Of a stretch of 21,948 nucleotides of DNA, positions 13,132 to 20,765 are shown piece by piece. A program made the position numbers and the translations under genes. The first letter of the stretch is position 1. The number at the start of each line of letters is the position of its first letter. Origin of the DNA: CAYNSB01 sp964399625 (lineage in GTDB: Bacteria > Planctomycetota > Phycisphaerae > Phycisphaerales > UBA1924); the NCBI GenBank assembly GCA_964399625.1, contig CAYNSB010000052.1:1-21948 (forward strand), given 5' to 3'. The notes under the pieces were generated by a model, which was not told where the DNA came from, did no database searches, and saw nothing but the letters and a program-made list of their open reading frames with translations.

Positions 13132-15207
13132 ATGCGCGAGGATCGACGAGTGCGGCGGGGTGGGTCGGCGTGGCGCGTGGGCGGGTGGACGATCGCGGGC
13201 CTGCTCGCGTGCGCGGGGGCGGCGCGCGTGGACGCGGCCCCCCCACCGCCGCTGGTCACGAGCGTGGCGTGGACGGCGTGGTACGAGTCCCTGCTGGGCG
13301 AGCGGCTCGCGGCGTGCCCGCGCGATCGCGCGACGACGTACTACTTCGCGCAGAGCGGCAACGACAGCACGGGGGACGGAACGATCGCCAAGCCGTGGAA
13401 GTCGCTGTCCAAGGCGCGGGGCGTGCTGTCCTCGTCGGCGGGGAACATCGCGCTGCTGTTCAAGCGCGGCGACCTGTGGCGCGAGTCGGTGGGGATCGAT
13501 ACGACGCTGCCCAACGTGACGGTCGCGGACTACGACCCGACGGGCGTGTCCACGCAGAAGCCGCGCTTCACCACGTTCTTCCCGATCCTCCAGCCCGCCG
13601 GGTGGACGCCGACGCCCGGTGCGCCGCAGGTGTACCAGCGGACGCAGTTCCCCGGCGTGTGCTGGGTGAAGGAGGACGACAACCTCGACGATCCGTACGT
13701 GCGGATGAGCTCGGTGTCGGGCGTGGCGTCGCGGGCGGGGTCGTTCTGGCACGACGCCGTGAACGGCGTGCTGTACATCCGTCCCAAGGCCGGCGCGGGC
13801 GGTGTGTCGACGGATCCGCGGACGGACGGCAAGCCCTACGAGATGGCGGGGATCACGGGCACGGGTGTTGCGGTGTCGGGGGATGGCTCGCGCGTGGAGA
13901 ACATCCACGTGGAGGGCTTCGGGATGGACACGGTGCAGGGCGCGACGCAGCAGCAGGGGATCCTGTCGCGGGCGACGGGGAGCAGCCGCATCGCGTTCGT
14001 GGGGTGCGAGTCGTACTACCAGAGCAGCCACGCGATCGCGCACTTCTCGACGGGCGGCGGGATCGTGACGATGGTGGACTGCGCGGCGGGGCTGTGCAAC
14101 CCGAACTGGGCGGGCGAGAGCGTGTTCAACACGTACGCCTCGGCGGGCGGGCACCAGACGATCTTTGAGCGGTGTGTGGCGACGCACGGGACGCTCCCGG
14201 CCGATGAGCCGGGCCCGGGCGGTGCGCGGCGCGGGCAGGGTTTCTACGGGCACACGGACGGGAACCTTGGGCAGTTGACGGGGCTGACGATCGCGCGCAA
14301 CTGCCGGGAGCGCGCGACGCGCTGGGCGTGCTCGGCGCCGGCGTTCTTCGGGAACACGCCCTCGGCGGCGCACCTGATCGACGCGAAGGTGCTGATCGTG
14401 GGCGAGGTGTTCGAGGGTGGTCCCGGATCTGGCGACGGGCTGTTCCTGTTCGGCGAGTCGCACGCGCGGGTGAACTGTCGGTACATGGACCTTCGCCCGG
14501 CGGGGCTGGGCGTGCAGGCGTCGCTGAGCACGACGGTGGTGGCCAAGGGATGGGTGATCAACTCGACGATCCAGGGTGACCTGAGCGGGCTGAGCCCGGG
14601 TTGGTACGCGCTGTACAACTCCGACCCCGGGCAGGTGAACCGCGTGAACTTCTGGCACTCGACGATCGACCTGACGATCGGCGCGGGCAGCGTGCTGAAC
14701 CTGGACTTCGACAACAACTCCACGCTGAGCACGATGGTGAACAGCGTCGTGATCAACCGCGGCGCGGGCGTGGCGTACGCGAACATCGGCGGGGCGACGG
14801 GCGGGGCGCTCTCCAACGCGTACGCGGGCGTGTCGCGCTGGTCGGGGTCGCCCGACGCGCGGGCGATCGACCTGGGCACGCCGCCGGGTGTGGACGCGAC
14901 GCCCTCGTGCGCCGATCCGCTCTCCTGCGCGGCGGCGGCACTGCCCGACGGCGTGGTGCTGGAGTTCGATCAGACGGGGCGTGCGGCGACGCGGACGACG
15001 ATCGGCCCGCGCCAGTCGTTGCCCTGCGCCAACTGCGACGGGAGCACGACGGCGCCGGTGCTGAGCGCGGCGGACTTCATCTGCTTCCTCGGGAAGTTCC
15101 GCGCGGGGGACGCGGCGGCGAACTGCGACGGGAGCACGGCCCCGCCGCTGCTGAACGCGGGGGACTTCATCTGCTTCCTCAATGCGTTCCGGGCGGGGTG
15201 CCCGTAG
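13132..15207 (+). CDS. Secreted parallel beta-helix protein with dockerin-like C-terminus
   Basis: A 691-residue exported protein. The ATG at 13132 has GGAGGG 5 bases upstream and begins a twin-arginine-like or Sec signal (RRVRRGG, then WTIAGLLACAGAARVDA). The globular part opens at about residue 69 with TYYFAQSGNDSTGDGT and KPWKSLSKA, a typical opening of right-handed parallel beta-helix carbohydrate-active proteins, and later has rung-like repeats with Asn, Gly and Ser (SRIAFVGCESYYQSSHAIAH, VINSTIQGDLSG). Activity, for example polysaccharide lyase or epimerase, cannot be told. The last 60 residues are two copies of the module ANCDGST...ADFICFL..FRAG ending GCP. It is the first of four nearby genes with this C-terminus. 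Confidence 0.85.
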   Translation: MREDRRVRRGGSAWRVGGWTIAGLLACAGAARVDAAPPPPLVTSVAWTAWYESLLGERLAACPRDRATTYYFAQSGNDSTGDGTIAKPWKSLSKARGVLSSSAGNIALLFKRGDLWRESVGIDTTLPNVTVADYDPTGVSTQKPRFTTFFPILQPAGWTPTPGAPQVYQRTQFPGVCWVKEDDNLDDPYVRMSSVSGVASRAGSFWHDAVNGVLYIRPKAGAGGVSTDPRTDGKPYEMAGITGTGVAVSGDGSRVENIHVEGFGMDTVQGATQQQGILSRATGSSRIAFVGCESYYQSSHAIAHFSTGGGIVTMVDCAAGLCNPNWAGESVFNTYASAGGHQTIFERCVATHGTLPADEPGPGGARRGQGFYGHTDGNLGQLTGLTIARNCRERATRWACSAPAFFGNTPSAAHLIDAKVLIVGEVFEGGPGSGDGLFLFGESHARVNCRYMDLRPAGLGVQASLSTTVVAKGWVINSTIQGDLSGLSPGWYALYNSDPGQVNRVNFWHSTIDLTIGAGSVLNLDFDNNSTLSTMVNSVVINRGAGVAYANIGGATGGALSNAYAGVSRWSGSPDARAIDLGTPPGVDATPSCADPLSCAAAALPDGVVLEFDQTGRAATRTTIGPRQSLPCANCDGSTTAPVLSAADFICFLGKFRAGDAAANCDGSTAPPLLNAGDFICFLNAFRAGCP
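15025..15204 (+). repeat. GC-type dockerin-like tandem module, copy 1
   Basis: Codes for two 28-30-residue repeats. Each has CANCDGS or AANCDGS, then a Pro/Leu turn, then ADFICFLGKF or GDFICFLNAF, closed by GD or GCP. The two halves share 14-20 base DNA stretches such as AACTGCGACGGGAGCACG. Confidence 0.85.
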
Positions 15208-15345
15208 GCAAGAGCAGAGTGCGAACACGCGATCGCGCGAGGCGGCACGGGGATTGCACCGGCATCCGCGGGGATGGCTGTGCGTTGCGTCGCCGGCGCT
15301 CGTGAACATCGGAATGAGGGCCCGCCGGGAGGCGGTCTCTCGCGT

Positions 15346-15364
15346 GCGGGAACTCGATTCCCGC
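15346..15364 (+). promoter_or_regulatory. Hairpin in the leader of the cytochrome-like gene
   Basis: A perfect 7-bp inverted repeat GCGGGAA (15346-15352) and TTCCCGC (15358-15364) with loop CTCGA, ending about 8 bases before the AAAGGA ribosome site of the ATG at 15383. It could influence translation or mRNA stability. No T-run. Confidence 0.4.
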
Positions 15365-15382
15365 GATCGGAAAGGATCACCC

Positions 15383-16006
15383 ATGCGGTCCTGTGATTTC
15401 ATCGTGCTCATCGGCGTCGGAGCTTCGGCGGGCGTCGCCCTGGCCCATCCCCCGTACCTCACGGCGTGGACGACGAGGTATCCCACGTCCACGCTGCCGG
15501 CACGCATGACGAGCGTCAACGGCAGCGCGTGCTACATCTGCCACCAGCCCTCGAGCGTTTCGAACGCGGGCAACTGCTACAAGAATGCGCTGCGCGACAG
15601 CATCAACGCCGGGAACACGATCGAGCAGGCGCTCGCCGCGGTCGAGGGGCTGGACTCCGACGGGGACGGCGTGCCCAACGGCGTTGAGATTCTCGCGCCG
15701 CGTGCCGATCTGCCCGGGCAGATCGGGTACAACCCGGGACTTGTCGGTGCGACGGGCACCGACCCGTGCGGGGCCTCGCCCACACAGCCGGTCACCAACC
15801 AGCTCGAGACTCCGCCCAAGTGCTACGCGAACTGCGACGGGAGCACGGGCACGCCGGTGCTGACGGCGGCGGACTTCACGTGCTTCCTGCAGAAGTTCCG
15901 CGCGGGCGACGCGTATGCGAATTGTGATGGCTCCACGGGCACGCCGCAGTTGACGGCGGCGGACTTCACATGCTTCCTGACGTCGTTCCGCACGGGCTGC
16001 CCGTAG
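15383..16006 (+). CDS. Secreted c-type cytochrome-like protein with dockerin-like C-terminus
   Basis: A 207-residue exported protein. The ATG at 15383 follows AAAGGA; the signal peptide ends at about AHP (residue 22). The mature part has SACYICHQPS with a CxxCH haem c attachment motif (Cys50, Cys53, His54), then NALRDSINAGNTIEQALAAVEG and a calcium-loop-like DSDGDGVPNGVEI, a combination seen in a family of small exported proteins with a haem or CxxCH site followed by a thrombospondin type 3-like loop. The last 61 residues are the two-copy module CYANCDGSTGTPVLTAADF...GCP. The sixth haem ligand is not clear; CxxCH may instead bind another metal. It lies between two dockerin-module genes in the same orientation. 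Confidence 0.85.
   Translation: MRSCDFIVLIGVGASAGVALAHPPYLTAWTTRYPTSTLPARMTSVNGSACYICHQPSSVSNAGNCYKNALRDSINAGNTIEQALAAVEGLDSDGDGVPNGVEILAPRADLPGQIGYNPGLVGATGTDPCGASPTQPVTNQLETPPKCYANCDGSTGTPVLTAADFTCFLQKFRAGDAYANCDGSTGTPQLTAADFTCFLTSFRTGCP
15821..16003 (+). repeat. GC-type dockerin-like tandem module, copy 2
   Basis: Two repeats: CYANCDGSTGTPVLTAADF with CFLQKFRAGD, then AYANCDGSTGTPQLTAADF with CFLTSFRTGCP. The most regular pair in the window; the repeats agree at most residue positions. Confidence 0.88.
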
Positions 16007-16042
16007 GCACACGATCGGATGACCAAGACCCGAGAATCTGGT

Positions 16043-16078
16043 CAAGCCGGGCGATCCTCGGCTTGCCCACTGTTTCTT
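16043..16078 (+). terminator. Weak terminator-like hairpin after the cytochrome-like gene
   Basis: A 7-bp stem CAAGCCG (16043-16049) with CGGCTTG (16059-16065), followed by CCCACTGTTTCTTT. The T-rich part starts several bases after the stem, so it is a poor intrinsic terminator. Confidence 0.3.
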
Positions 16079-16114
16079 TCGCGTCGCGCCCCGTGCGTTC
16101 TCGGGCAACCGCGC

Positions 16115-16142
16115 TTGCCCCACACGCGAAGGTGGGTAGTCT
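16115..16142 (+). promoter_or_regulatory. Promoter of the kelch/Ig protein gene
   Basis: -35-like TTGCCC (16115-16120), 16-base spacer, -10 TAGTCT (16137-16142). The predicted start at about 16149 gives a leader of about 43 bases that includes the GGGAG ribosome site. So this gene is likely transcribed separately from the cytochrome-like gene. Confidence 0.45.
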
Positions 16143-16191
16143 CAGCGTCGCTCGCCATGCCCGGCGGGCGCGATCCACTCGGGAGTTCGAC

Positions 16192-18138
16192 ATGCCCAGC
16201 GCACCCGTCCGCTCACCCTTGCTCCTTTGCGCCAGCGCCGGGCTCGCCCTGGGTGCGCTCGCCCTTGCGCCGGCGCACGCCGGGTGGACGATCTTGCCCC
16301 ACCAGCCGCCGGGCCCAGTGAACCTGATGCTGCTGCGCTCGGACGGATCGGTGATGGCGGCGCACCTGCCCCCGGGGGCGATCGGGCGGCGGTGGTTCAG
16401 GCTGACGCCCGACGCGACGGGTGGCTACGCGAACGGGACGTGGTCCGAGCTCGATCAGATGAACGACACGCGCTTGTACTACTCGTCGCAGGTGCTCAAG
16501 GACGGGCGCGTGTTCGTGGCCGGGGGCGAGTACGGGACGGGGCGGGCCAAGGCGGAGATCTACGACCCCGTGACGAACGTGTGGACGCAGGTGCCGATCC
16601 CCACGTCGATCCTGGACCCTTCGCAGAACTCGCCGGTGCTGGGCAGCGCGCAGATCATCTTTGACGCGAACTCGGAGATCCTGCCCGATGGGCGGGTGCT
16701 GATCATGCCCGTGGGCCCGAAGACCTCGGGCGTGCCGATCATCTACAACCCGACGACCAACGGGTGGTCCAACGCGGGGGCGTTGTTCCGCGGCGTGTAC
16801 CAGGACGAGGCGACGTGGGTGAAGCTCCCCGACAACACGATCCTGACGGTGGACCCGTTCGGGACGAACTCCGAGCGGTACAACCCCGCGACCAACACGT
16901 GGATCAACGACGCGAACCTGCCCGTGTCGCTGTACGACCCCTTCGGCTTTGAGATGGGCGGCGGGCTGCTGCTGCCCAATGGCAAGGTGTTCTTCCTGGG
17001 CGCGACGGGGCACACGGCGCTGTACACGCCCAGCGGGAGCCTGAGCCCGGGGACGTGGGCGGCGGGGCCGGACATCCCCAACGGTCGGGCGACGCCCGAC
17101 GCGCCGTGCGCGATGCTGGTGACGGGGCGCGTGCTGTGCGCGGTGGGGCCCGCGCCCACGAGCGCGAACCACTTCCCGACGCCGACTTATTTCTACGAGT
17201 ACGACCCGACAACGAACTCGTTCACGCAGACGGTGGCGCCGGACCAATCGGAGGCGGACTCGATCGCGACGTTCCAGGGGCAGATGCTCAACCTGCCCGA
17301 CGGGAGCGTGCTGTACTCCAACCAGAGCCAGTTTGTGTCCAACTACCGCCCGGCGGGTGCGCCGATCGCGGCGGGAAAGCCGACGATCCAGACGATCAGC
17401 GCCAACGTCGACGGGTCGTTCCACATGGTGGGGCTGAAGCTCAACGGGATCAGCGAGGGCGCGTCGTACGGCGACGACGCGCAGATGAACACCAACTACC
17501 CGATCGTGCGCGTGACGGACTCGCTGGGCGTGGTGCGCTACGGACGGACGTACAACTGGAGCAGCACGGGCGTGAACGTGCCCACGCCCGTGAGCACGGA
17601 GTTCACGCTGCCCGCGGGGCTGGCGCCGGGGACGATTTCGCTTGTGGTGATCGCCAACGGGTTCGCGTCGGACGCGGCGATGTCGGCGTCGGTGGCGACG
17701 CCGCCCGCGTCGGTGAGCGCGTGCGGGGGTCAGCCGGCGTCGTTCAGCGTGAGCGGGTCGGGCTTTGGCGTGCTGTCGTACCAGTGGCGCCGGGGGACGA
17801 CGAACCTGGTGAACGGCGGGACGATCTCGGGCGCGACGTCGGCGACGCTGACGATCTCGTCGGTGGGCGCCGGCGATGCGGGCACGGATTACAACTGCGT
17901 GGTGACGAACGTGCTGGGCAGCGCCGTGAGCGACAACGCCACGCTGAGCCTGTGCTACGCCAACTGCGATTGCTCGACGGGGACGCCGGTGCTCAGCGCG
18001 AGCGATTTCGCGTGCTTCCTGGGCAAGTTCCGGGCGGGCGATGCGTACGCGAACTGCGACGGGAGCACGGACACGCCGAGCCTGACGGCGAGCGACTTCG
18101 CGTGCTACTTGAATGCGTTCCGCGTAGGGTGCCCGTAG
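16192..18138 (+). CDS. Secreted kelch-type propeller protein with Ig-like and dockerin-like domains
   Basis: A 648-residue exported protein. The ATG at 16192 has GGGAG 7 bases upstream. Signal peptide about 1-30 (LALGALALAPAHA). About 30-390 are kelch blades: LYYSSQVLKDGRVFVAGGEY, AEIYDPVTNVWTQ, SEILPDGRVLIMPVG, GGGLLLPNGKVFFLGA. About 395-500 is an E-set domain as found after galactose-oxidase-type propellers (GISEGASYGDDAQMNTNYP, TFTLPAGL-type end, VVIANGFAS). About 503-586 is an Ig-like domain (LSYQWRRGTTNLVNGGTI, GDAGTDYNCVVTNVLG). The end is the two-copy dockerin-like module. The copper ligands of galactose oxidase are not apparent, so a binding or structural role is more likely than oxidation. 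One module copy has an extra Cys. Confidence 0.87.
   Translation: MPSAPVRSPLLLCASAGLALGALALAPAHAGWTILPHQPPGPVNLMLLRSDGSVMAAHLPPGAIGRRWFRLTPDATGGYANGTWSELDQMNDTRLYYSSQVLKDGRVFVAGGEYGTGRAKAEIYDPVTNVWTQVPIPTSILDPSQNSPVLGSAQIIFDANSEILPDGRVLIMPVGPKTSGVPIIYNPTTNGWSNAGALFRGVYQDEATWVKLPDNTILTVDPFGTNSERYNPATNTWINDANLPVSLYDPFGFEMGGGLLLPNGKVFFLGATGHTALYTPSGSLSPGTWAAGPDIPNGRATPDAPCAMLVTGRVLCAVGPAPTSANHFPTPTYFYEYDPTTNSFTQTVAPDQSEADSIATFQGQMLNLPDGSVLYSNQSQFVSNYRPAGAPIAAGKPTIQTISANVDGSFHMVGLKLNGISEGASYGDDAQMNTNYPIVRVTDSLGVVRYGRTYNWSSTGVNVPTPVSTEFTLPAGLAPGTISLVVIANGFASDAAMSASVATPPASVSACGGQPASFSVSGSGFGVLSYQWRRGTTNLVNGGTISGATSATLTISSVGAGDAGTDYNCVVTNVLGSAVSDNATLSLCYANCDCSTGTPVLSASDFACFLGKFRAGDAYANCDGSTDTPSLTASDFACYLNAFRVGCP
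17953..18135 (+). repeat. GC-type dockerin-like tandem module, copy 3
   Basis: Two repeats: CYANCDCSTGTPVLSASDF with CFLGKFRAGD, then AYANCDGSTDTPSLTASDF with CYLNAFRVGCP. The first repeat has Cys in place of the conserved Gly after CD. Confidence 0.86.
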
Positions 18139-18166
18139 GAAGAGGGCAAAGGGAAATGAAGGCGGC

Positions 18167-18559
18167 TCAGAGCGACTTGATGAGCAGCTCGCGGATCGAG
18201 CCGTCGCTGAACATGCCGTCGGTGCGCAGGGCGTAGGCGCAGTGCATCTCCAGCACGCCGCTCGTGAAGGTCATCTTCATCGAGCCCTTGTCCTTGACGT
18301 TCTTGAGCTTCACGAGCTTGAGCCCGTCGCGGACGGCCTCCTTGCCCATGTCGTCGATGCAGATCGAGCGCAGCGCCATGTTCAGGCGGTGGCAGGAGAT
18401 GTTGTCCATGAAGTTCAGGGCCTCGGCATCGTCGGCGAGGCTCTCCCAGTCCACCTCGTAGGGGACCGGCTTGCCGCAGATCTCCTCGATCTCCTTCACG
18501 CGGCCCGGCAGCGTCACGTCCTGGAGTTCCTTGATCTTCCGTCGTTCGTTCAGGCCCAT
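18167..18559 (-). CDS. Conserved cytoplasmic protein of unknown function
   Basis: A 130-residue soluble protein without signal peptide. The ATG at 18559 is set by a full AAGGAGG 5 bases upstream. Mostly helical, with KIKELQDVTLPGRVKEIEE, then VDWESLADDAEALNFMDNIS, DDMGKEAVRDGLKLVKLKNV and a final VLEMHCAYALRTDGMFSDG. No family is named with certainty; the even composition and strong ribosome site say it is a real gene. It interrupts the dockerin-module cluster on the opposite strand and converges on the kelch gene, 28 bases from its stop. Confidence 0.78.
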   Translation of the reverse strand: MGLNERRKIKELQDVTLPGRVKEIEEICGKPVPYEVDWESLADDAEALNFMDNISCHRLNMALRSICIDDMGKEAVRDGLKLVKLKNVKDKGSMKMTFTSGVLEMHCAYALRTDGMFSDGSIRELLIKSL

Positions 18560-18930
18560 GTCGCCTCCTTCGTGTGGGGCACACGGTACCGCCCGAGGGG
18601 CGTGCCCGCGCGAGCGGCCCTGTCCACCCCCTCTGTTCAGATGGGTTTCGGGATTGACGGGGGTCCGTATGTTGTCCGACGAGAGAAGGCGCGCCCCGGG
18701 TCGGCCCCGCGTGGGGTTGATTCCTTGGGCGCATAACCGCCGTCGGACGCTCCGTGACACGGGTCGCGGCACGAACGCGGACCTGCGCAGCAAGGTGGCC
18801 CATGCCAAAGACATATGACCTTGGGAGCATGTGCGGATTGATCGCGATGCGCTCTGGCTTTGCCACGGGCGACGTGCGATCATGTGGAGGTCGGGCCGGC
18901 GTGGGCGGCGCGAGCGAAGGGGCCTCAGAA
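18560..18930. other. Divergent upstream region (371 bases)
   Basis: Between the minus-strand unknown and the propeller gene. The propeller frame is open through its last 177 bases, but the residues look random and no signal peptide begins there. A -10-like TATGTT lies at 18668-18673 without a -35 at the right distance. I see no RNA gene, terminator or clear operator. Confidence 0.4.
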
Positions 18931-20241
18931 ATGGGTATCACGTCCCGTTGGTTGGCGGGTGTTGTTGCGGCGGTGGCAAGCTGGGCAGTTCCGGCGATGG
19001 CGCAGACCTGCACGCCCCAGTGGTCTGGCGAGTTCATCAACCGCGCGCAGGGCGGGAACGGGCTGGGGTTCCCGGTGTACGACATCAAGCCGTACCAAGG
19101 CAGGCCGGTCGCGGTGGGCGACTTTGAGCGGGCCGGGCCCGTGAGCGCGGATCGCGTGGCGATGTACCAGCCCACGGGCTGGGTGAGCCTGAGCAACAAG
19201 ACGGACTTTGTCGTGAAGACCGCGCTGCCGATGGGCCAGAATCTGATCGTGGGCGGCGCGTTCACGCTGATGGACAACCAGCCGGCGGATCGCGTGGCGA
19301 TCTACAACGGGACGAGCTGGTCGGCGATGGGCGCGGGGTTCCCCGGGTTGGGCACCGAGGTGGACACGCTGATCGACCTCTCGGGCACGATCGTCGCGGG
19401 GGGCGTGTTCTCGCTGGGCGGGCAGCCGGCGGGCACGGGCAACGTCGCGTTCTGGAACGGCAGCGCGTGGCAGGCGATGGGCGCCGGCACGGACGGGCCG
19501 GTGTACGCGAGCGTGATCCACGGCGGGCAGTTGATCATCGGCGGCGCGTTCGCGAACGCGGACGGCGTGGCGGTGAACGGGCTGGCGGTGTGGAACGGCA
19601 CGTCGTGGCAGGCGTTCGCGGGCGGTGGGTTGGGCGCTGGGGGCGGCGAGGTGCACGCGCTGCTCAGCGACGGGACAAACCTGTACGTCGGCGGCACGAT
19701 GCCCGGCGGGGCGGGCGTGTCCGCGGGCGTGCGCATGTGGGACGGGAGCGCGTGGCAATCGCTGGGCGCGGGCGTCGATCCGCCCAACGTGCTGGCGCTG
19801 GCGAAGTTCAACGGGCTGGTCTACGTCGGCGGGAACTTCCTGACGGTGGACGGGCAAGCGACGACCAACCTCGCGGCGTGGGACGGCACGGCCTGGGTGA
19901 CGGCGGGGCTGGGCGCGGGCGCCACGGTGCACGCGCTGTCCACGTTCAACGAGTCGACGTTCCCCACGATCCACCTGTACGCGGGCGGCGAGTTCGAGAA
20001 CGTGGGCGGGACGCTGGCGTACTACATGAACCGGTACGGGTGCTCCGTCGCGTCGTGCTACGCGAACTGCGACGGGAGCGTGGGCTCGCCGGTGCTCAGC
20101 GCGTCGGACTTCGTGTGCTTCCTGCAGAAGTTCCGCTCGGGCGACCCGAGCGCGAACTGCGACAACTCGACGGCGTCGCCGGTGCTGAGCGCGGCGGACT
20201 TCACGTGCTTCCTGCAGCAGTTCCGGGCGGGGTGCCCGTGA
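18931..20241 (+). CDS. Secreted beta-propeller protein with dockerin-like C-terminus
   Basis: A 436-residue exported protein. The ATG at 18931, with GAAGGGG about 9 bases upstream, begins a good signal peptide (MGITSRWLAGVVAAVASWAV, cleavage after AMA). An earlier in-frame start is possible but would put about 59 unlikely residues ahead. About 60-370 are repeats of about 45 residues with NGTSWSAMGAG, NLIVGGAF, VAFWNGSAWQAMGAG, QLIIGGAFAN, GLAVWNGTSWQAF, NLYVGGTM, WDGSAWQSLG and LVYVGGNF: a beta-propeller of the type common in secreted planctomycete proteins. The last 61 residues are the two-copy dockerin-like module. Probably extracellular binding or scaffold function; no catalytic motif is seen. 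Confidence 0.86.
   Translation: MGITSRWLAGVVAAVASWAVPAMAQTCTPQWSGEFINRAQGGNGLGFPVYDIKPYQGRPVAVGDFERAGPVSADRVAMYQPTGWVSLSNKTDFVVKTALPMGQNLIVGGAFTLMDNQPADRVAIYNGTSWSAMGAGFPGLGTEVDTLIDLSGTIVAGGVFSLGGQPAGTGNVAFWNGSAWQAMGAGTDGPVYASVIHGGQLIIGGAFANADGVAVNGLAVWNGTSWQAFAGGGLGAGGGEVHALLSDGTNLYVGGTMPGGAGVSAGVRMWDGSAWQSLGAGVDPPNVLALAKFNGLVYVGGNFLTVDGQATTNLAAWDGTAWVTAGLGAGATVHALSTFNESTFPTIHLYAGGEFENVGGTLAYYMNRYGCSVASCYANCDGSVGSPVLSASDFVCFLQKFRSGDPSANCDNSTASPVLSAADFTCFLQQFRAGCP
20056..20238 (+). repeat. GC-type dockerin-like tandem module, copy 4
   Basis: Two repeats: CYANCDGSVGSPVLSASDF with CFLQKFRSGD, then SANCDNSTASPVLSAADF with CFLQQFRAGCP. A 20-base DNA stretch around GCGGCGGACTTCACGTGC is shared with copy 2. 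Confidence 0.87.
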
Positions 20242-20304
20242 GGGCGTGAACCCGGCCGAACGCAAGGGTGAGCGGACCACTCCCACTGCCTTGATGCTCC
20301 GCGG

Positions 20305-20310
20305 TATGCT
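20305..20310 (+). promoter_or_regulatory. Possible -10 box for the small membrane protein gene
   Basis: TATGCT, 30 bases before the GTG start at 20340. No -35 at a standard distance. A start near 20317 would leave a 23-base leader that carries AAGGAG. Confidence 0.35.
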
Positions 20311-20339
20311 GCACCTTTGACACGAAGGAGCACCATGCC

Positions 20340-20669
20340 GTGGACGCAGCACTGAATCGCAAGAGCTTTTTCTTTGGCGTGCCCGGGATTGTCCTGCAGC
20401 TTGGGGGCCGGTTCGGCCTTTCCATGGTCGGGAGCAAGCAGGGGGCGCAGTCGTTCCCTATGGCGAACGATGAGCGAGCGCTCGTGGGGATCGCCGCCAC
20501 TGTGGGCTTGGTCCTTGGCACGTGCCTGCTCATCGCGGGACTGAGTTGTTACGCGCGGGCCAAGGGGCGCAGCGGGTTGTGGGGTGCGATGGGTCTTCTA
20601 TCGATCATCGGGCTGATCGTGCTCGCCTGCCTGGAAGATCGGAACAAAGCGCCCAAGACGTCTGGGTGA
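20340..20669 (+). CDS. Small membrane protein, two transmembrane helices
   Basis: A 109-residue protein. Two clear hydrophobic segments lie at about 47-67 (LVGIAATVGLVLGTCLLIAG) and 79-97 (LWGAMGLLSIIGLIVLACL), separated by the positive loop YARAKGRSG and ended by a charged tail. An amphipathic N-terminal segment (SFFFGVPGIVLQLGG) may form a further membrane contact. GTG at 20340 is the only start giving the whole N-terminus and lies 9 bases after AAGGAG (20325-20330). A better-spaced ATG at 20335 is in another frame and stops after six codons. An alternative ATG at 20460 would skip the N-terminal segment. No family name is assigned. Confidence 0.7.
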   Translation: MDAALNRKSFFFGVPGIVLQLGGRFGLSMVGSKQGAQSFPMANDERALVGIAATVGLVLGTCLLIAGLSCYARAKGRSGLWGAMGLLSIIGLIVLACLEDRNKAPKTSG

Positions 20670-20765
20670 AAGGACTTGGCGCGCGGGCGAGGGATGGCGA
20701 TGGTGATAGCGAGCGGGTAGTCGGGACAGCACGCGACGCCGGCTCGATGCTCCGATGTAGAACTC

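Noticed and set aside
12979..15519. 846-residue open frame on the minus strand opposite the beta-helix gene
   Set aside because: Arg/Pro/His-rich low-complexity product, no ribosome site, exactly antisense to a gene with signal peptide and recognised domains. It is a GC-bias shadow.
16371..16382. CCCCCGGGGG palindrome in the kelch gene as a regulatory site
   Set aside because: It is inside coding sequence and such strings arise by chance at this GC content.
16192..17700. Galactose oxidase activity for the kelch protein
   Set aside because: The propeller and E-set domain resemble that family, but I do not see the Tyr-His copper ligands or the Cys-Tyr cofactor context, so only a kelch-type fold is called.
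15025..20238. CRISPR or tandem DNA repeat array
   Set aside because: The recurring AACTGCGACGGGAGC-like DNA is coding for a repeated protein module and is spread over four genes with no spacer pattern.
13132..20241. PEP-CTERM/exosortase or LPXTG sorting signals on the secreted proteins
   Set aside because: All four end in GCP after the dockerin-like module, without a hydrophobic helix plus basic tail, so these signals are absent.
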